Source: JAJFUI01 sp039698035 (GTDB lineage: Bacteria > Planctomycetota > Planctomycetia > Pirellulales > Thermoguttaceae). From it: a stretch of 33,818 bases of DNA. The position numbers and the translations under genes were made by a program. Below, one piece after another: positions 15,915-24,732 of this stretch. Each line of letters opens with the position of its first letter. Position 1 is the first letter of the stretch. Location: assembly GCA_039698035.1 (NCBI GenBank), contig JBDKSW010000016.1:1-33818 (forward strand), written 5' to 3'. A model generated the notes under the pieces. It was given only the letters and a program-made list of their open reading frames with translations, made no database searches and was not told the DNA's origin.

Positions 15915-16793
15915 ATGCTTCAAGGCTTTGTACGACTGGCCAGACCGCAAGACTGGATCAAGAATGGCTTCGTCTTGCTTCCGGCGCCGTTCGCCATCAA
16001 GGCGATGGGCGCCGCTGGATGGCAAAACGTCGCGATAAACTCGTTCCTGCTCGGTTTGGCCGGCTTCTGCCTCGTCAACTCGGCCATCTACACGCTCAAC
16101 GACCTTTGCGACGCCGCGGCCGACCGGCTGCATCCGACCAAGCGCCGCCGACCGATCGCCGCCGGAGACGTGGGAAAGGCGGCCGCCGTCGTCCAGATTC
16201 TCGTGCTTCTGTCGGCCGGCCTCGCGCTGTGCTTCATGAGTCATCGGCCGGCGGCAATGCCGGTCGTGCTCGGCTACGTCGCCATCAACACGATCTATAA
16301 CCTTGGCGCGAAGCACATCGCCCTGCTGGACGTGTTCCTGCTTTCGTCCGGCTTTGTCATCCGCGTGCTGTTGGGCTGTGCCCTGCTGTCGGCTCCGCCG
16401 TCGCCCTGGTTGCTGCTGTGCACGGCCACGCTGGCCCTGTTTCTCGGCTTTGCCAAGCGGCGGGCCGATGTGGCCGACGAGCTGGACGTGAATCATCGGC
16501 CGAGCCTTCGCGGCTACAGCAAAGGATTCCTCGATCAAGCGGTGGGCATTTGCGCGGGCGTCGCCTTGGTCAGCTACGCCCTGTATTGCATCGAGGTGAA
16601 GAACATTTTGCAGTTGGGCCGCGAAATGGCCTCGGTGCCGTTCGTCGCTTACGGCATACTCAATTACTTGCGGATGGTTTATGTCGAGGGCGCCGGCGGG
16701 TCGCCGGTCCATGTCGCCTACCACTCGATCTCGACGCAGGTTTGTGCCCTCGGCTGGATCGTCTCCGTGACCTGGAGCCTCGGCCTCTGGTAG
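15915..16793 (+). CDS. UbiA-family prenyltransferase, decaprenyl-phosphate phosphoribosyltransferase-like
   Basis: A 292-residue membrane protein of the UbiA superfamily. It starts LARPQDWIKNGFVLLPAPF, typical of the phosphoribosyltransferase (Rv3806c/DPPR synthase) branch. The first Asp-rich motif is NDLCDAAAD (N62, D63, D66, D70), followed by HPTKRRRPIAAG, which in that branch binds PRPP. The second motif region holds GFAKRRADVADE. About nine hydrophobic segments are present. The enzyme would join PRPP to polyprenyl phosphate, giving a lipid-linked pentose donor. The downstream steps (phosphatase, DprE1/E2 epimerase) are not in the window. The adjacent GT-C protein is a plausible user. Family is firm; the exact substrate is inferred. 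Confidence 0.88.
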   Translation: MLQGFVRLARPQDWIKNGFVLLPAPFAIKAMGAAGWQNVAINSFLLGLAGFCLVNSAIYTLNDLCDAAADRLHPTKRRRPIAAGDVGKAAAVVQILVLLSAGLALCFMSHRPAAMPVVLGYVAINTIYNLGAKHIALLDVFLLSSGFVIRVLLGCALLSAPPSPWLLLCTATLALFLGFAKRRADVADELDVNHRPSLRGYSKGFLDQAVGICAGVALVSYALYCIEVKNILQLGREMASVPFVAYGILNYLRMVYVEGAGGSPVHVAYHSISTQVCALGWIVSVTWSLGLW

Positions 16794-16832
16794 TCCTTCG
16801 CTGCTTCCTATTCCCCAATCACTGAATTCACC

Positions 16833-17846
16833 TTGAAGCGACTACTCATCACACTTCTGAAAACGGCCCTCTCGGTCGCGATCCTCGGATACCTGGTGTG
16901 GAATTCCACGCGAGGCGCGAAGAACGGCAATGTCTTCGCTTACCTGAGAGATCAGCCGAAGGATTGGGCCCTGCTCGCCGCCGCTTGGGTCTCCTGCTCG
17001 ACGGCCGTGTTGCTGACTTTTGTCCGGTGGTGGTACCTGGTCCGAGCGCTCAATATTCCTTGCCGCTTTGCCGACGCCATTCGCATCAGCTTCTGGGGCT
17101 ATCTGTTCAACCTGGCCCCGCTGGGCATCGTCGCCGGCGACCTGGTCAAGGCCGTCATGCTCGACCGCGAACACCACGGTCACCGCTCTCGGGCCGTCGC
17201 CTCCGTCCTTGTGGACCGTATTCTCGGCCTCTACGTTCTGTTCATCGTGGCCAGCGCGGCCATTCTCGCCACCGGCTTCTGGAAAATCAACGATCCGCTG
17301 ATCTGGTGGATCTGCAAGCTGACCTTTGCCGTGACGGTCGGCAGCACGTTGGGGCTCGCTGCCCTGCTGGGCCCCGACTACAGCGACGGCAAGATCATCA
17401 GCACGCTCGGAAAAATTCCACGCCTCGGGCCGCCGCTGGAAAGCCTCGTCATCGCCATCCGAATGTACAAAGACAAGCCGTGGGTGCTCTTCTGCTCGTC
17501 CGTGGCGACCGTCGGCGTCCACAGTTGTTTCGCGATTGGCTGCTGGCTCATCGCTTGCGGATTGCCCGGCAAGCACCTTTCGATCGGCGACCATTTCGTC
17601 GTCACGCCGCTCGCCTCGGCGATGGGCGTCATCCCGCTCGCGATGGGCCCCTTGGAGTATGTCCTCGACCTGCTCTATGCCCACGTGTCCGTCGCCCGAG
17701 GTGTCGCTATCATTAAGGGGCAGGGCTTTGTCGTCGCCTTGGCCTACCGATTGGTCACCGTGCTGACAGCCGTCCTCGGGCTGCCTTACTATTTCAGAAA
17801 CCGTCGCGAATTGTCCGAAGCTATTCACGAGGCCGAGCAACAATGA
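16833..17846 (+). CDS. Flippase-like (UPF0104/LPG synthase TM) membrane protein
   Basis: A 337-residue protein with about eight hydrophobic segments, matching the lysylphosphatidylglycerol-synthase transmembrane family (MprF flippase domain, UPF0104). Diagnostic segments are LAPLGIVAGDLVKAVMLDRE, then RAVASVLVDRILGLYVLF, and PLASAMGVIPLAMGPLEYV near the C-terminus. Members move or display lipids or lipid-linked sugars across the membrane. The position directly after the UbiA-family gene suggests a lipid-linked sugar as cargo, which is inference. The start is a TTG at 16833 giving MKRLLITLLKTAL; no strong ribosome site precedes it. Confidence 0.82.
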   Translation: MKRLLITLLKTALSVAILGYLVWNSTRGAKNGNVFAYLRDQPKDWALLAAAWVSCSTAVLLTFVRWWYLVRALNIPCRFADAIRISFWGYLFNLAPLGIVAGDLVKAVMLDREHHGHRSRAVASVLVDRILGLYVLFIVASAAILATGFWKINDPLIWWICKLTFAVTVGSTLGLAALLGPDYSDGKIISTLGKIPRLGPPLESLVIAIRMYKDKPWVLFCSSVATVGVHSCFAIGCWLIACGLPGKHLSIGDHFVVTPLASAMGVIPLAMGPLEYVLDLLYAHVSVARGVAIIKGQGFVVALAYRLVTVLTAVLGLPYYFRNRRELSEAIHEAEQQ

Positions 17847-17977
17847 GTTGGCCTCCCCTTGGTGAGGAGCCATGCGAAAAGGCTGCACGACAACCAGGTA
17901 CGCATTGCCCCCCGTTCACGCCGTTCACCGAAACACAGTCTGGCAATTTTTCCCACGACCGATAGAAAGGGTTCTCC

Positions 17978-18415
17978 ATGAAAGTCGCTACCATTGTGAC
18001 CAACCGCGGTACGATTCGCCTGAAGCTTCACGCCGACAAAACACCGAACACGGTGGCCAACTTCGAGAAGCTCGCCGGCCAAGGTTTCTACGACGGGCTG
18101 AAGTTCCACCGCGTGATTCCCGACTTCATGATCCAGACCGGCTGCCCGCTGGGCAACGGGACTGGCGGCCCGGGCTACAACTTCAAGGACGAATTCCATA
18201 AGGACCTCAAGCACAGCGGTCCGGGCGTCCTTTCGATGGCCAACGCCGGCCCCAATACGAACGGCTCGCAGTTCTTCATCACCCACGTCGCCACGCCTTG
18301 GCTCGATGGCAAGCATTCGGTCTTCGGTCAAGTGATCGAGGGACAAGGCATCGTCGATGCCATCAAGCAGGGCGACCGAATGGAAAAGGTCACGGTTGCC
18401 GAGGAAGCCGACTGA
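17978..18415 (+). CDS. Cyclophilin-type peptidyl-prolyl cis-trans isomerase
   Basis: A 145-residue cytoplasmic cyclophilin; no signal peptide. It catalyses cis-trans isomerisation of proline peptide bonds. The conserved core is complete: FHRVIPDFMIQTGCP with the catalytic Arg, GTGGPGYNFKDEF, SMANAGPNTNGSQFFITH and WLDGKHSVFGQV. Length matches single-domain bacterial PpiB. The ATG at 17978 has AGAAAGGG upstream. The 131-bp gap from the preceding gene suggests its own promoter. Its stop lies only 14 bp from the stop of the convergent RACo gene. Confidence 0.95.
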   Translation: MKVATIVTNRGTIRLKLHADKTPNTVANFEKLAGQGFYDGLKFHRVIPDFMIQTGCPLGNGTGGPGYNFKDEFHKDLKHSGPGVLSMANAGPNTNGSQFFITHVATPWLDGKHSVFGQVIEGQGIVDAIKQGDRMEKVTVAEEAD

Positions 18416-18429
18416 CGGCCGGCGCCGCG

Positions 18430-20310
18430 CTACGCCTCCGGAAAGATCATCGCCTCGGCGAACGCCTTGGCGAATTCGGGATCGGCTGAAAGATCGATGT
18501 GCTCGGTGCGGCGTGCGAGCTGGTCGGCCGCACGCCGCGCGGCGCGGGACAGCACAGTCAACCGAGCGCCGGCCAGCGATGTGTTGCCCATGTAGCGAAT
18601 CCGGTGATGCGGGATCTCGCCGGGCAGCAGTCCGATCCGCTGCGCGTTGTTCCGACGGACGAAATTGCCGAAGCCGCCGCCGATAAACACCCGGTCGAGG
18701 TCGATCGGCTTGAGCCCAACACGCCGCAGCAGAATGGCGATGCCGGCCCGCATGGCTCCCGTGGCCAGTTGGAGCTCGCGCAGATCGCGTTGGGTGAGCG
18801 CGATCTGCCGGCCATCGGCCGTTTCCGATGCAGCGGCCAAAAGGAACGCCCTCTGGCCCTCGTGCATGACAAGGCGTTGAGCCAAGTCGCTCGGCACGTC
18901 GTCGGGCAGTTGGTCGGGCGTTTGAAGCCGGCCTTGCGATGTCAGCACGCCATGTCGCAGCAACTCGGCGGCCGCGTCGATGAGCCCCGAACCGCAGAGG
19001 CCTGCCGGCCGCACGTCGCCGATGATGTTGATCCGCAAGCGGCCATCGACGACCACCTTCTCGATCGCGCCGGTCGCGCCGCGCATGCCGCACGAGATGC
19101 GTGCGCCCTCGAACGCCGGCCCCGCGGCGGTCGACGCGGCCGTGAGCCGGCCGTCGGCCAGCAGCACGATTTCGCCGTTGGTCCCGATATCGACGAACAG
19201 GTCGGGACCGTGGCCGTCGGCCAGATCCGTCGCCAGCAGCCCGGCGACCGTATCGCCGCCGACGAAGCCGCCGATGATTGGCATCACATACGCGCGACCG
19301 CGCGCGTGGATTCGCAGACCCAACTCGGCCGCATCGCACGCCAGCGCTCGACCGCCTGCCGGCACGAACGGCGACTCGCCCAAGGGGCTGGGGTCGACGC
19401 CGCAAAACAATTGCTGCATGGCCGTGTTTCCGGCCAAGGCGATCTCGTACACGCGCTCGCGGACGGCGCCAACCTGGGAACACAACTGCCCAACCATCTC
19501 GTCGAGGGCCGTGCGGATGGCGTCTTGCAGACGCGCCAAACCGTCGGCGTTCTGGCGAACATGAAGGATTCGCGAAAGCACGTCGTCGCCGTACCGCGTT
19601 TGTGGATTCAACCGCGACTGGATGGCGCGCCGCGTGCCAGTCGCAAGATCGAGCAGCTCGCCAACAAGCGTCGTCGTGCCCAAGTCGAATGCCACGGCAA
19701 AGGCGTCGCTCTGCGTGGCGCCAGCCTCGAAGTCGAGCAACGCCAAGGATGCGCCGCTCTCGGCCCCGTCGGCGGCATGTGCCACCACGGCCGTGCCGCG
19801 GAAGTCGTTGTCGCGGAGTTTGGCTGACAACTCGCGCACCAGGGTCGCGGGCGTCTCCAACGGTCCCACCGCCAGCGCACGCTCGATTCGCAGGGCGTCG
19901 GGCGCGTCGTCCGTACGGCTGGGCGCCGTCAGTTCAATGTATCGCTTCCAGACCGGCCGGTCTTCCGCCGGTTGCGATGCGTCTGGCGTTTGAACGAGGA
20001 TTTGATGTTCCTCGGCGGTCGAACCGCGAGGAATCTCGACCTCGGTTGGCTCGATCACCGCGGATTGGCAGGCCAGTCGCCAACCCAAACGCAATTCTTC
20101 GTCGGAAAACCACTGGTGTTCGGCCGTCGTCGGCTCGGCGGCGCCCGAGGTCACCAGGACACGGCAGTTGCCGCAAATGCCTTCGCCGCCACAGGGCGTA
20201 TCGATCAGGAGGCCGGCCTCCGCGGCCGCTTCGACCAACCGCGTGCCTTGCAGCACGTAGGTCTCGGCGCCCGAAGGAGTGAAGCGAACCAAGACCTCGC
20301 GCTCGCGCAT
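18430..20310 (-). CDS. RACo-family corrinoid-activating ferredoxin/ASKHA ATPase
   Basis: A 626-residue protein. The N-terminal ~90 residues form a plant-type [2Fe-2S] ferredoxin domain with C40, C46, C49 and C81 (TPCGGEGICGNC and LACQSA). After a linker, an ASKHA-fold ATPase domain starts with VAFDLGTTTLVGELLDL near 205, then LFVDIGTNGEIVL, GPAFEGARISCGMRGATGAI and LCGSGLIDAAAELL. This is the RACo/RamA-like family (COG3894), which uses ATP to reduce the inactive Co(II) state of corrinoid proteins to Co(I). The ATG at 20310 shares one base with the upstream LysR stop (TGATG), with GGAGGAGGAG as ribosome site, so the two are co-translated. No corrinoid protein is adjacent; the UroD-like gene at 29243 is a possible pathway partner. 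Confidence 0.9.
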   Translation of the reverse strand: MREREVLVRFTPSGAETYVLQGTRLVEAAAEAGLLIDTPCGGEGICGNCRVLVTSGAAEPTTAEHQWFSDEELRLGWRLACQSAVIEPTEVEIPRGSTAEEHQILVQTPDASQPAEDRPVWKRYIELTAPSRTDDAPDALRIERALAVGPLETPATLVRELSAKLRDNDFRGTAVVAHAADGAESGASLALLDFEAGATQSDAFAVAFDLGTTTLVGELLDLATGTRRAIQSRLNPQTRYGDDVLSRILHVRQNADGLARLQDAIRTALDEMVGQLCSQVGAVRERVYEIALAGNTAMQQLFCGVDPSPLGESPFVPAGGRALACDAAELGLRIHARGRAYVMPIIGGFVGGDTVAGLLATDLADGHGPDLFVDIGTNGEIVLLADGRLTAASTAAGPAFEGARISCGMRGATGAIEKVVVDGRLRINIIGDVRPAGLCGSGLIDAAAELLRHGVLTSQGRLQTPDQLPDDVPSDLAQRLVMHEGQRAFLLAAASETADGRQIALTQRDLRELQLATGAMRAGIAILLRRVGLKPIDLDRVFIGGGFGNFVRRNNAQRIGLLPGEIPHHRIRYMGNTSLAGARLTVLSRAARRAADQLARRTEHIDLSADPEFAKAFAEAMIFPEA

Positions 20311-21215
20311 CACTCCTCCTCCTGCGACGGTTGCTCCTGCATTTGCTGCAGCATTTCGACGAACTTGGCCGCCGTGGGCGTAAAGACGCGACGCTGGCGG
20401 TGGATGATGCCGAGCGGGCGGAACAACTCCGGTGCAATCAGACGGACGGTGGCCAGCGCGCCGCGCTGCACCGCTTCACGCACCGTGGGCTCCGGCAAAA
20501 TACTCACGCCAGCGCCGATTTCGACCGCCTGCTTGACCGTTTCAATGTTGTCAAACTCCATGACGATGCGAATGTTGATCGACCGTTGCCGCAGGTACCG
20601 ATCAACCTCTTTTCGGATGCTGAGATCGCGGTCGAACGTCACGAAGTCGATGCCCTGCAAATGCTCGGCCGTGACGGCCTGGTGTCGCGTCAAGGGATGA
20701 TCGGGCGGGCAGACCACGACCATGCGTTCGGACCGCAACGGAATGACGGTGAGGTCGGGCGAGGCCATCGGATAGGAAATAATGCCCAGGTCCACTTCGG
20801 CGCCCAGCACGGCCTCGTACACCTTGTTCGACCGGAGGTATTCGAGCCGCACCTTGGCCTTCGGATACTGGCGCATGAAATTCTGCATGCAGCGGCTCAT
20901 GTCGTGCAGCCCGACCGAATAAATGGCCGCGACTCGCACCAGCCCGCTGATTTCACGTCGCAAAGAGCGGACCCGGGCGTCCACCGACTCGTACAATTCG
21001 AGAACCTCGCGGAAACCCTCGTAGCAGGCCTGGCCCTCGGGTGTCAACACAAAAGGCCGCTTCGACCGGTCCACCAGTTGGACGCCAAAATGCTGCTCGA
21101 CCCGATGGACCGACTGGGTGGCCGCCGATTGGCTGACGTCGTTGATCTTGGCCCCGCGTGAAAAGCTTTGGGACTGGACGACGTCGCAGAAAATGCGGAG
21201 GGTTTCAATGTTCAT
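20310..21215 (-). CDS. LysR-family transcriptional regulator
   Basis: A 301-residue LysR-type regulator. The N-terminal helix-turn-helix spans about 1-60 (METLRIF-like opening, SQSFSRGAKINDVSQSAATQ, then HRVEQHFGVQLVDR). The effector-binding domain begins with GLVRVAAIYSVGLHDM and runs to the end, with VCPPDHPL and VEIGAGVSILPE as typical segments. It is translationally coupled to the RACo gene and probably controls it and other promoters. The inducer is unknown. The acidic, Gln-rich C-terminus (MQEQPSQEEE) partly encodes the ribosome site of RACo. Start at 21215 matches family length. Confidence 0.93.
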   Translation of the reverse strand: MNIETLRIFCDVVQSQSFSRGAKINDVSQSAATQSVHRVEQHFGVQLVDRSKRPFVLTPEGQACYEGFREVLELYESVDARVRSLRREISGLVRVAAIYSVGLHDMSRCMQNFMRQYPKAKVRLEYLRSNKVYEAVLGAEVDLGIISYPMASPDLTVIPLRSERMVVVCPPDHPLTRHQAVTAEHLQGIDFVTFDRDLSIRKEVDRYLRQRSINIRIVMEFDNIETVKQAVEIGAGVSILPEPTVREAVQRGALATVRLIAPELFRPLGIIHRQRRVFTPTAAKFVEMLQQMQEQPSQEEE

Positions 21216-21221
21216 TACGGC

Positions 21222-21250
21222 ATCATAGCATTAGCGCACCTTATTTCCAA
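21222..21250 (-). promoter_or_regulatory. Promoter of the LysR-RACo operon
   Basis: On the minus strand, TTGGAA (21245-21250) and TATGAT (21222-21227) are spaced by exactly 17 bp. Each box matches the sigma-70 consensus at 4 or 5 of 6 positions. The -10 box ends only 6 bp before the ATG at 21215, so the predicted transcript would begin at or next to the start codon. No ribosome site is seen upstream. Confidence 0.5.
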
Positions 21251-21443
21251 GCGAATTTTAGGGGTGTTAAGTCGAGATCCATCCCCGCCATGTTGCCTAT
21301 TCAGAACTGTTCGTAATTCCATGGTCCGCGGCAGCGGCGTCCAGCGTTGTGGTTGACCACAAATCCGCTGCAAAATGCCGCCGAGAACATCGCATCACCC
21401 TCGCAAGCGGGCAGGATCAGAGAGCGAACCTCGGCCCGTCGGC

Positions 21444-22970
21444 CTACAACGTGGCGTCGGGTGTCGGCGTGGTGGGCTCGGCGGGTTCTTGCGCCGGTTG
21501 CGTGACGTCGCCAGCGTCGAGCGGCGTGGCGGCAGCCCCGTCGAGCCGAATCTGCCAGCCGCCGCCGAGCGCCTTGTACAGTTGCACCAGGTTTTGTGAG
21601 ACGCTGCCTCGCGCGACGGCTAACTGGTCTTCCTGCTGCGTCAGCGTCTGCTGCACGTTGAACACGCGGTTGAAGTCGGCCCGGCCCTCGTTGTACTGCT
21701 GCTCGACCAGGCCGAGCGATTGCTCGGCGGCTTGAACGCTGGTGGCCAAGAACTTCACCTGCTGCTGCGCCTGTAGGAATCCCACCAGCGCATTCTCGGC
21801 CTCTGCATTCGCTCGCAATACGGTGTTCTGATACTGAATGACCAGCTCTTGGAACCGGGCGTCTTGCAGGCGAACGCCGTTCAGCAATCGGCCATAGTTG
21901 AGCACGTCCCAGCGGAACGTCGGGCCGACGGTCCCGCCTGCCGAGCTGCCCGTGAATAGGTCCTTGAAGTTGGCCGCGTCGTAATAGATCGAGCCGGCAA
22001 TGGAGAAATGCGGATACAAGGCCGCCGTAGCCACGCCGATCTGCGCGCTCTGGGCTGCCACCTCGCACTCGGCCCGACGAATGTCCGGACGACGCCGCAG
22101 CAGGTCTGCCGGAACTCCAATGGCGACCATAGGCGATGCCGCCGGAATGTCGCGCTCGCCCAGCACTTGTTCCAAGTCGTGCGGCGGCTTCGCCAACAAG
22201 ATACAGAGCTGGTTGGCCGCTTGTCTTCGCAAGGCCACGAGCGGCGGGATCGTCGCCTGTGTCTGCGAGAGGTTCGACTGGGCCTGGGTGACGTCCAGCC
22301 GCGTCGTTGCGCCGTTGCTGAACTTCAATTCGGTCAAATGCAGGCTCCCCTGCTGGATTTCGACGTTCTTTCGCGCGTACCGGATTCGCTGCTCGGCCGT
22401 TCGCAGCGTTACATAGTTGTTGGCGACGTCCGAGAGCAGCAGGACCAGGACATCGTCGTAGTTGTACATCGTTGCGTTGAGTTGAGCGTCGGCCGACTCG
22501 ATGGCCCTGCGAAACTGACCCCAGAAATCCAGCTCCCAGGCGAAGCCCGCGCCGGCGGTCCAGTCGTTGTAAAACCGATTGGGGATCGGATTGGCCGCAT
22601 TGGCGCTCGCGTTGTTTCGCGAGTAGCTGCCGTCCAACTGTTGCGACTGGGGGAACAGTTCTCCAACGACGATCGCCCGTTGCGCACGCGCTTCGAGGAT
22701 CCGAAGGCCGGCCGCGCGGAGCGTCAGGTTCTGGCGATAGGCATCGCAGATGAGCGAGTCCAGGGTCGGGTCGCCAAACGTCCGCCACCAAGCGGCTGCG
22801 TCGGTTGGCTCGCTGCTGACGTTCGGATTGCCGGCGTCGATCCACGCGTCGGCCACGACGGCCTTGGGAGAGGAGAAGTTCGGCCCGACCTTGAACCCAT
22901 GGCGAACATAGTCATGCAAACTGGTGCAGCCCGTGGCACAAGCCAGGAGAATGACGAGCGTCCCCCTCAT
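21444..22970 (-). CDS. NodT-type outer membrane efflux lipoprotein (TolC family)
   Basis: A 508-residue protein of the outer membrane factor family, the trimeric exit duct of RND and ABC efflux pumps. Residues 1-15 form a lipoprotein signal (MRGTLVILLACATGC). WWRTFGDPTLDSLICDA near the N-terminus and two repeated OEP halves follow, with DFWGQFRRAIESADAQ in the first and VPADLLRRRPDIRRAECEVA marking the second, as in NodT/OprM. The ATG at 22970 gives this signal; the longer open frame upstream to 23264 lies in non-homologous sequence. A Pro/Thr-rich tail ends the protein. No inner-membrane pump or adaptor gene is adjacent, so it probably serves pumps encoded elsewhere. Confidence 0.93.
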   Translation of the reverse strand: MRGTLVILLACATGCTSLHDYVRHGFKVGPNFSSPKAVVADAWIDAGNPNVSSEPTDAAAWWRTFGDPTLDSLICDAYRQNLTLRAAGLRILEARAQRAIVVGELFPQSQQLDGSYSRNNASANAANPIPNRFYNDWTAGAGFAWELDFWGQFRRAIESADAQLNATMYNYDDVLVLLLSDVANNYVTLRTAEQRIRYARKNVEIQQGSLHLTELKFSNGATTRLDVTQAQSNLSQTQATIPPLVALRRQAANQLCILLAKPPHDLEQVLGERDIPAASPMVAIGVPADLLRRRPDIRRAECEVAAQSAQIGVATAALYPHFSIAGSIYYDAANFKDLFTGSSAGGTVGPTFRWDVLNYGRLLNGVRLQDARFQELVIQYQNTVLRANAEAENALVGFLQAQQQVKFLATSVQAAEQSLGLVEQQYNEGRADFNRVFNVQQTLTQQEDQLAVARGSVSQNLVQLYKALGGGWQIRLDGAAATPLDAGDVTQPAQEPAEPTTPTPDATL

Positions 22971-23113
22971 GATCGCTCCAGTCGGCGGAATCGATAAAAC
23001 AGGAATCTCTTGTCTTATCGGCACATCTTGCCGCCTGGGTCCAATATTCCGCCGCACAGTCTCGTCGCAAAACGCGCAGAATACGCCGTTTGCCACTGCG
23101 GTCTTGGTGCGAG

Positions 23114-24553
23114 CTACGCGAACAGCAAGCCCGCGTAGCCCACGACCCGATCCGTCGGCCCCCCGGCGTCCGAGCTGGTGGCGTACCCGACCGTTTCGCA
23201 CCGATGCAAGCAGCCAAGCCACCGAAGCGTTTCCATCGCAACGACGCACGGCGCCAAGCCGCACATGCTGATCCGATGACGGCGGACCGTTGCGTAAACT
23301 TTTTCGGGGTCGAGCGTGGCAATGGCATCCAGAGCAAGCCGATCCACGCGCCGCGTCTCGGCATCGTCGGCAAAGTGGTTCATGTCGCTCGAAACGACCA
23401 GCAAAGGCCGTTGCGGCATGTCCCGAAGCGCCACCGACATGGCAACTCCGAATGTCAACAGTTCGGGCAGCGACGCCTCGCCCACCGTGATGCCGACGAC
23501 CCGGAGGTCAGGCTTCAGCCGGGCGAGCAGCGGCAACTGCACTTCGATGGCGTGCTCGTCCCGATGCGCCGCCGCGTCAAGCTCCAAGCCGCTGACGCCC
23601 TCGGCAAGCCGCGCGGCCAGCTCTGGGTCCGACGCCAACTGGCCGCCTGGAAACAACCACCGCCGATGCGGAGCGACCGCCCAGCGAGCGCCGAAATGCC
23701 GGTGTTTCGGGCAAAGCACGATCACCTGATTCGGCATCTCGATCCGACTCAGCACGGCGGCTGCCAAGCGGCCCGAATAGACCCAGCCGGCGTGCGGCGT
23801 CAGGGCGCCGGCCCACGGTTGCCGCGTCGGCATTTCTTTCGGAAACAGCGCGTCGAGTTGCCGTTGAACCTCGTCCGGATCGCTCGGATAGAAGCCGCCA
23901 GCGACGGCCGGCTGCCGAACGTCTTCAATCTCGACTTCGAGGCGTCCTTCGATTGCTTCGCCCTCGAACACCCACAAGTCGGTGGCATCCTCCTTCCAGG
24001 CGTTGGGCGGCAGTCCGGCCTTGATGCAGACCTGTTCGAGAAACGTCCGGGCGTCGAAACCGTATTCGACCGCCACGCCCGGCAGAAGCAAACCGCGGTT
24101 GTTGCCGCGTGCGATCTGGAGGCCGTGCTTGCCGATCACCACTGCGGCGACGCGCTCTTCGCCGCGAGCGATCACTGGCCGAGGGCCCCAAAGAATCCAC
24201 ACGTCCATATCGAGTTGGTCCAGCTCGGCCGGCGAGATCGGTGCGAACCGTGGGTCGGAAGTTGCGGTGCGTTCGGCCGCCACGTCCAGGGCGTGATACA
24301 GCGAAACCGACGATTCAATATGCCCGCAACAGGACCGCAATCGCCCGTTTCGCCTCAGGGTGACGAAGGCCCCATAGACGGGCGTGTCGGCCACGTCTCC
24401 CAGCAGTCGGCTTGTCGAGTCGGCCAGTTGGCGTCGCGTGGCGGCCGTCACCCGTCGGCTCGCTGCCCGGAGCACGGCTGCTCGCTGCTCGGCGGTCAAC
24501 TCTGGCCGTGCGGCCGCGGTGGCTTGTTCCGGTTGTCTGGAAGGACTCTCCAT
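23114..24553 (-). CDS. AmmeMemoRadiSam fusion: AMMECR1 domain plus MEMO domain
   Basis: A 479-residue fusion of the two non-enzymatic-looking partners of the AmmeMemoRadiSam system. Residues 20-208 are AMMECR1: the family's LRGCIG motif appears as RLRSCCGHIE, followed by DPRFAPISPAELDQLDMDVWI and ending FEGEAIEG. Residues 212-479 are MEMO: VRQPAVAGGFYPSDPDEV, TPHAGWVYSG (H254), CPKHRHFG, DEHAIEVQLPLL, SSDMNHF and MCGLAPC (C431), so the His/Cys metal-site residues of the fold are present. Human MEMO1 binds metal with such residues. The ATG at 24553 has AAGGAG 8 nt upstream; the open frame above it is not AMMECR1-like. The radical SAM partner lies 180 bp upstream on the same strand. The biochemical function of the system is not settled. 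Confidence 0.92.
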   Translation of the reverse strand: MESPSRQPEQATAAARPELTAEQRAAVLRAASRRVTAATRRQLADSTSRLLGDVADTPVYGAFVTLRRNGRLRSCCGHIESSVSLYHALDVAAERTATSDPRFAPISPAELDQLDMDVWILWGPRPVIARGEERVAAVVIGKHGLQIARGNNRGLLLPGVAVEYGFDARTFLEQVCIKAGLPPNAWKEDATDLWVFEGEAIEGRLEVEIEDVRQPAVAGGFYPSDPDEVQRQLDALFPKEMPTRQPWAGALTPHAGWVYSGRLAAAVLSRIEMPNQVIVLCPKHRHFGARWAVAPHRRWLFPGGQLASDPELAARLAEGVSGLELDAAAHRDEHAIEVQLPLLARLKPDLRVVGITVGEASLPELLTFGVAMSVALRDMPQRPLLVVSSDMNHFADDAETRRVDRLALDAIATLDPEKVYATVRRHRISMCGLAPCVVAMETLRWLGCLHRCETVGYATSSDAGGPTDRVVGYAGLLFA

Positions 24554-24559
24554 GGTTTT

Positions 24560-24725
24560 TCTCCTTCCGGCATGCATTTGAGTTGCACGGTCCCCAGGGT
24601 GGGAACGCGCTGTCGAGACACTCCGCGTCTCAGATTCAGTCGCTCGCCGTTCGTCGGTATCGGCAACATGGGGCGTTGCAGGCCATCGGTTCTCATGCGG
24701 AGCATGGGAGCAACCGTGCCAATCG
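24560..24725. repeat. Degenerate palindromic intergenic repeats between the two Amr genes
   Basis: The gap holds GGTCCCCAGGGTGGGAACGC, a GAGAC/GTCTC hairpin around 24615-24632, and a second piece reading GCGGAGCATGGGAGCAACC. These resemble the GGGAACGAG-type palindromic repeats that I recall as abundant in planctomycete and cyanobacterial intergenic DNA. The pieces are degenerate. A short minus-strand open frame across them looks spurious. Confidence 0.35.
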
Positions 24726-24732
24726 CCCGCTG

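Noticed and set aside
17825..19483. A 552-codon minus-strand frame
   Set aside because: It crosses the cyclophilin gene and part of the RACo gene in another frame and is Arg-rich without domains.
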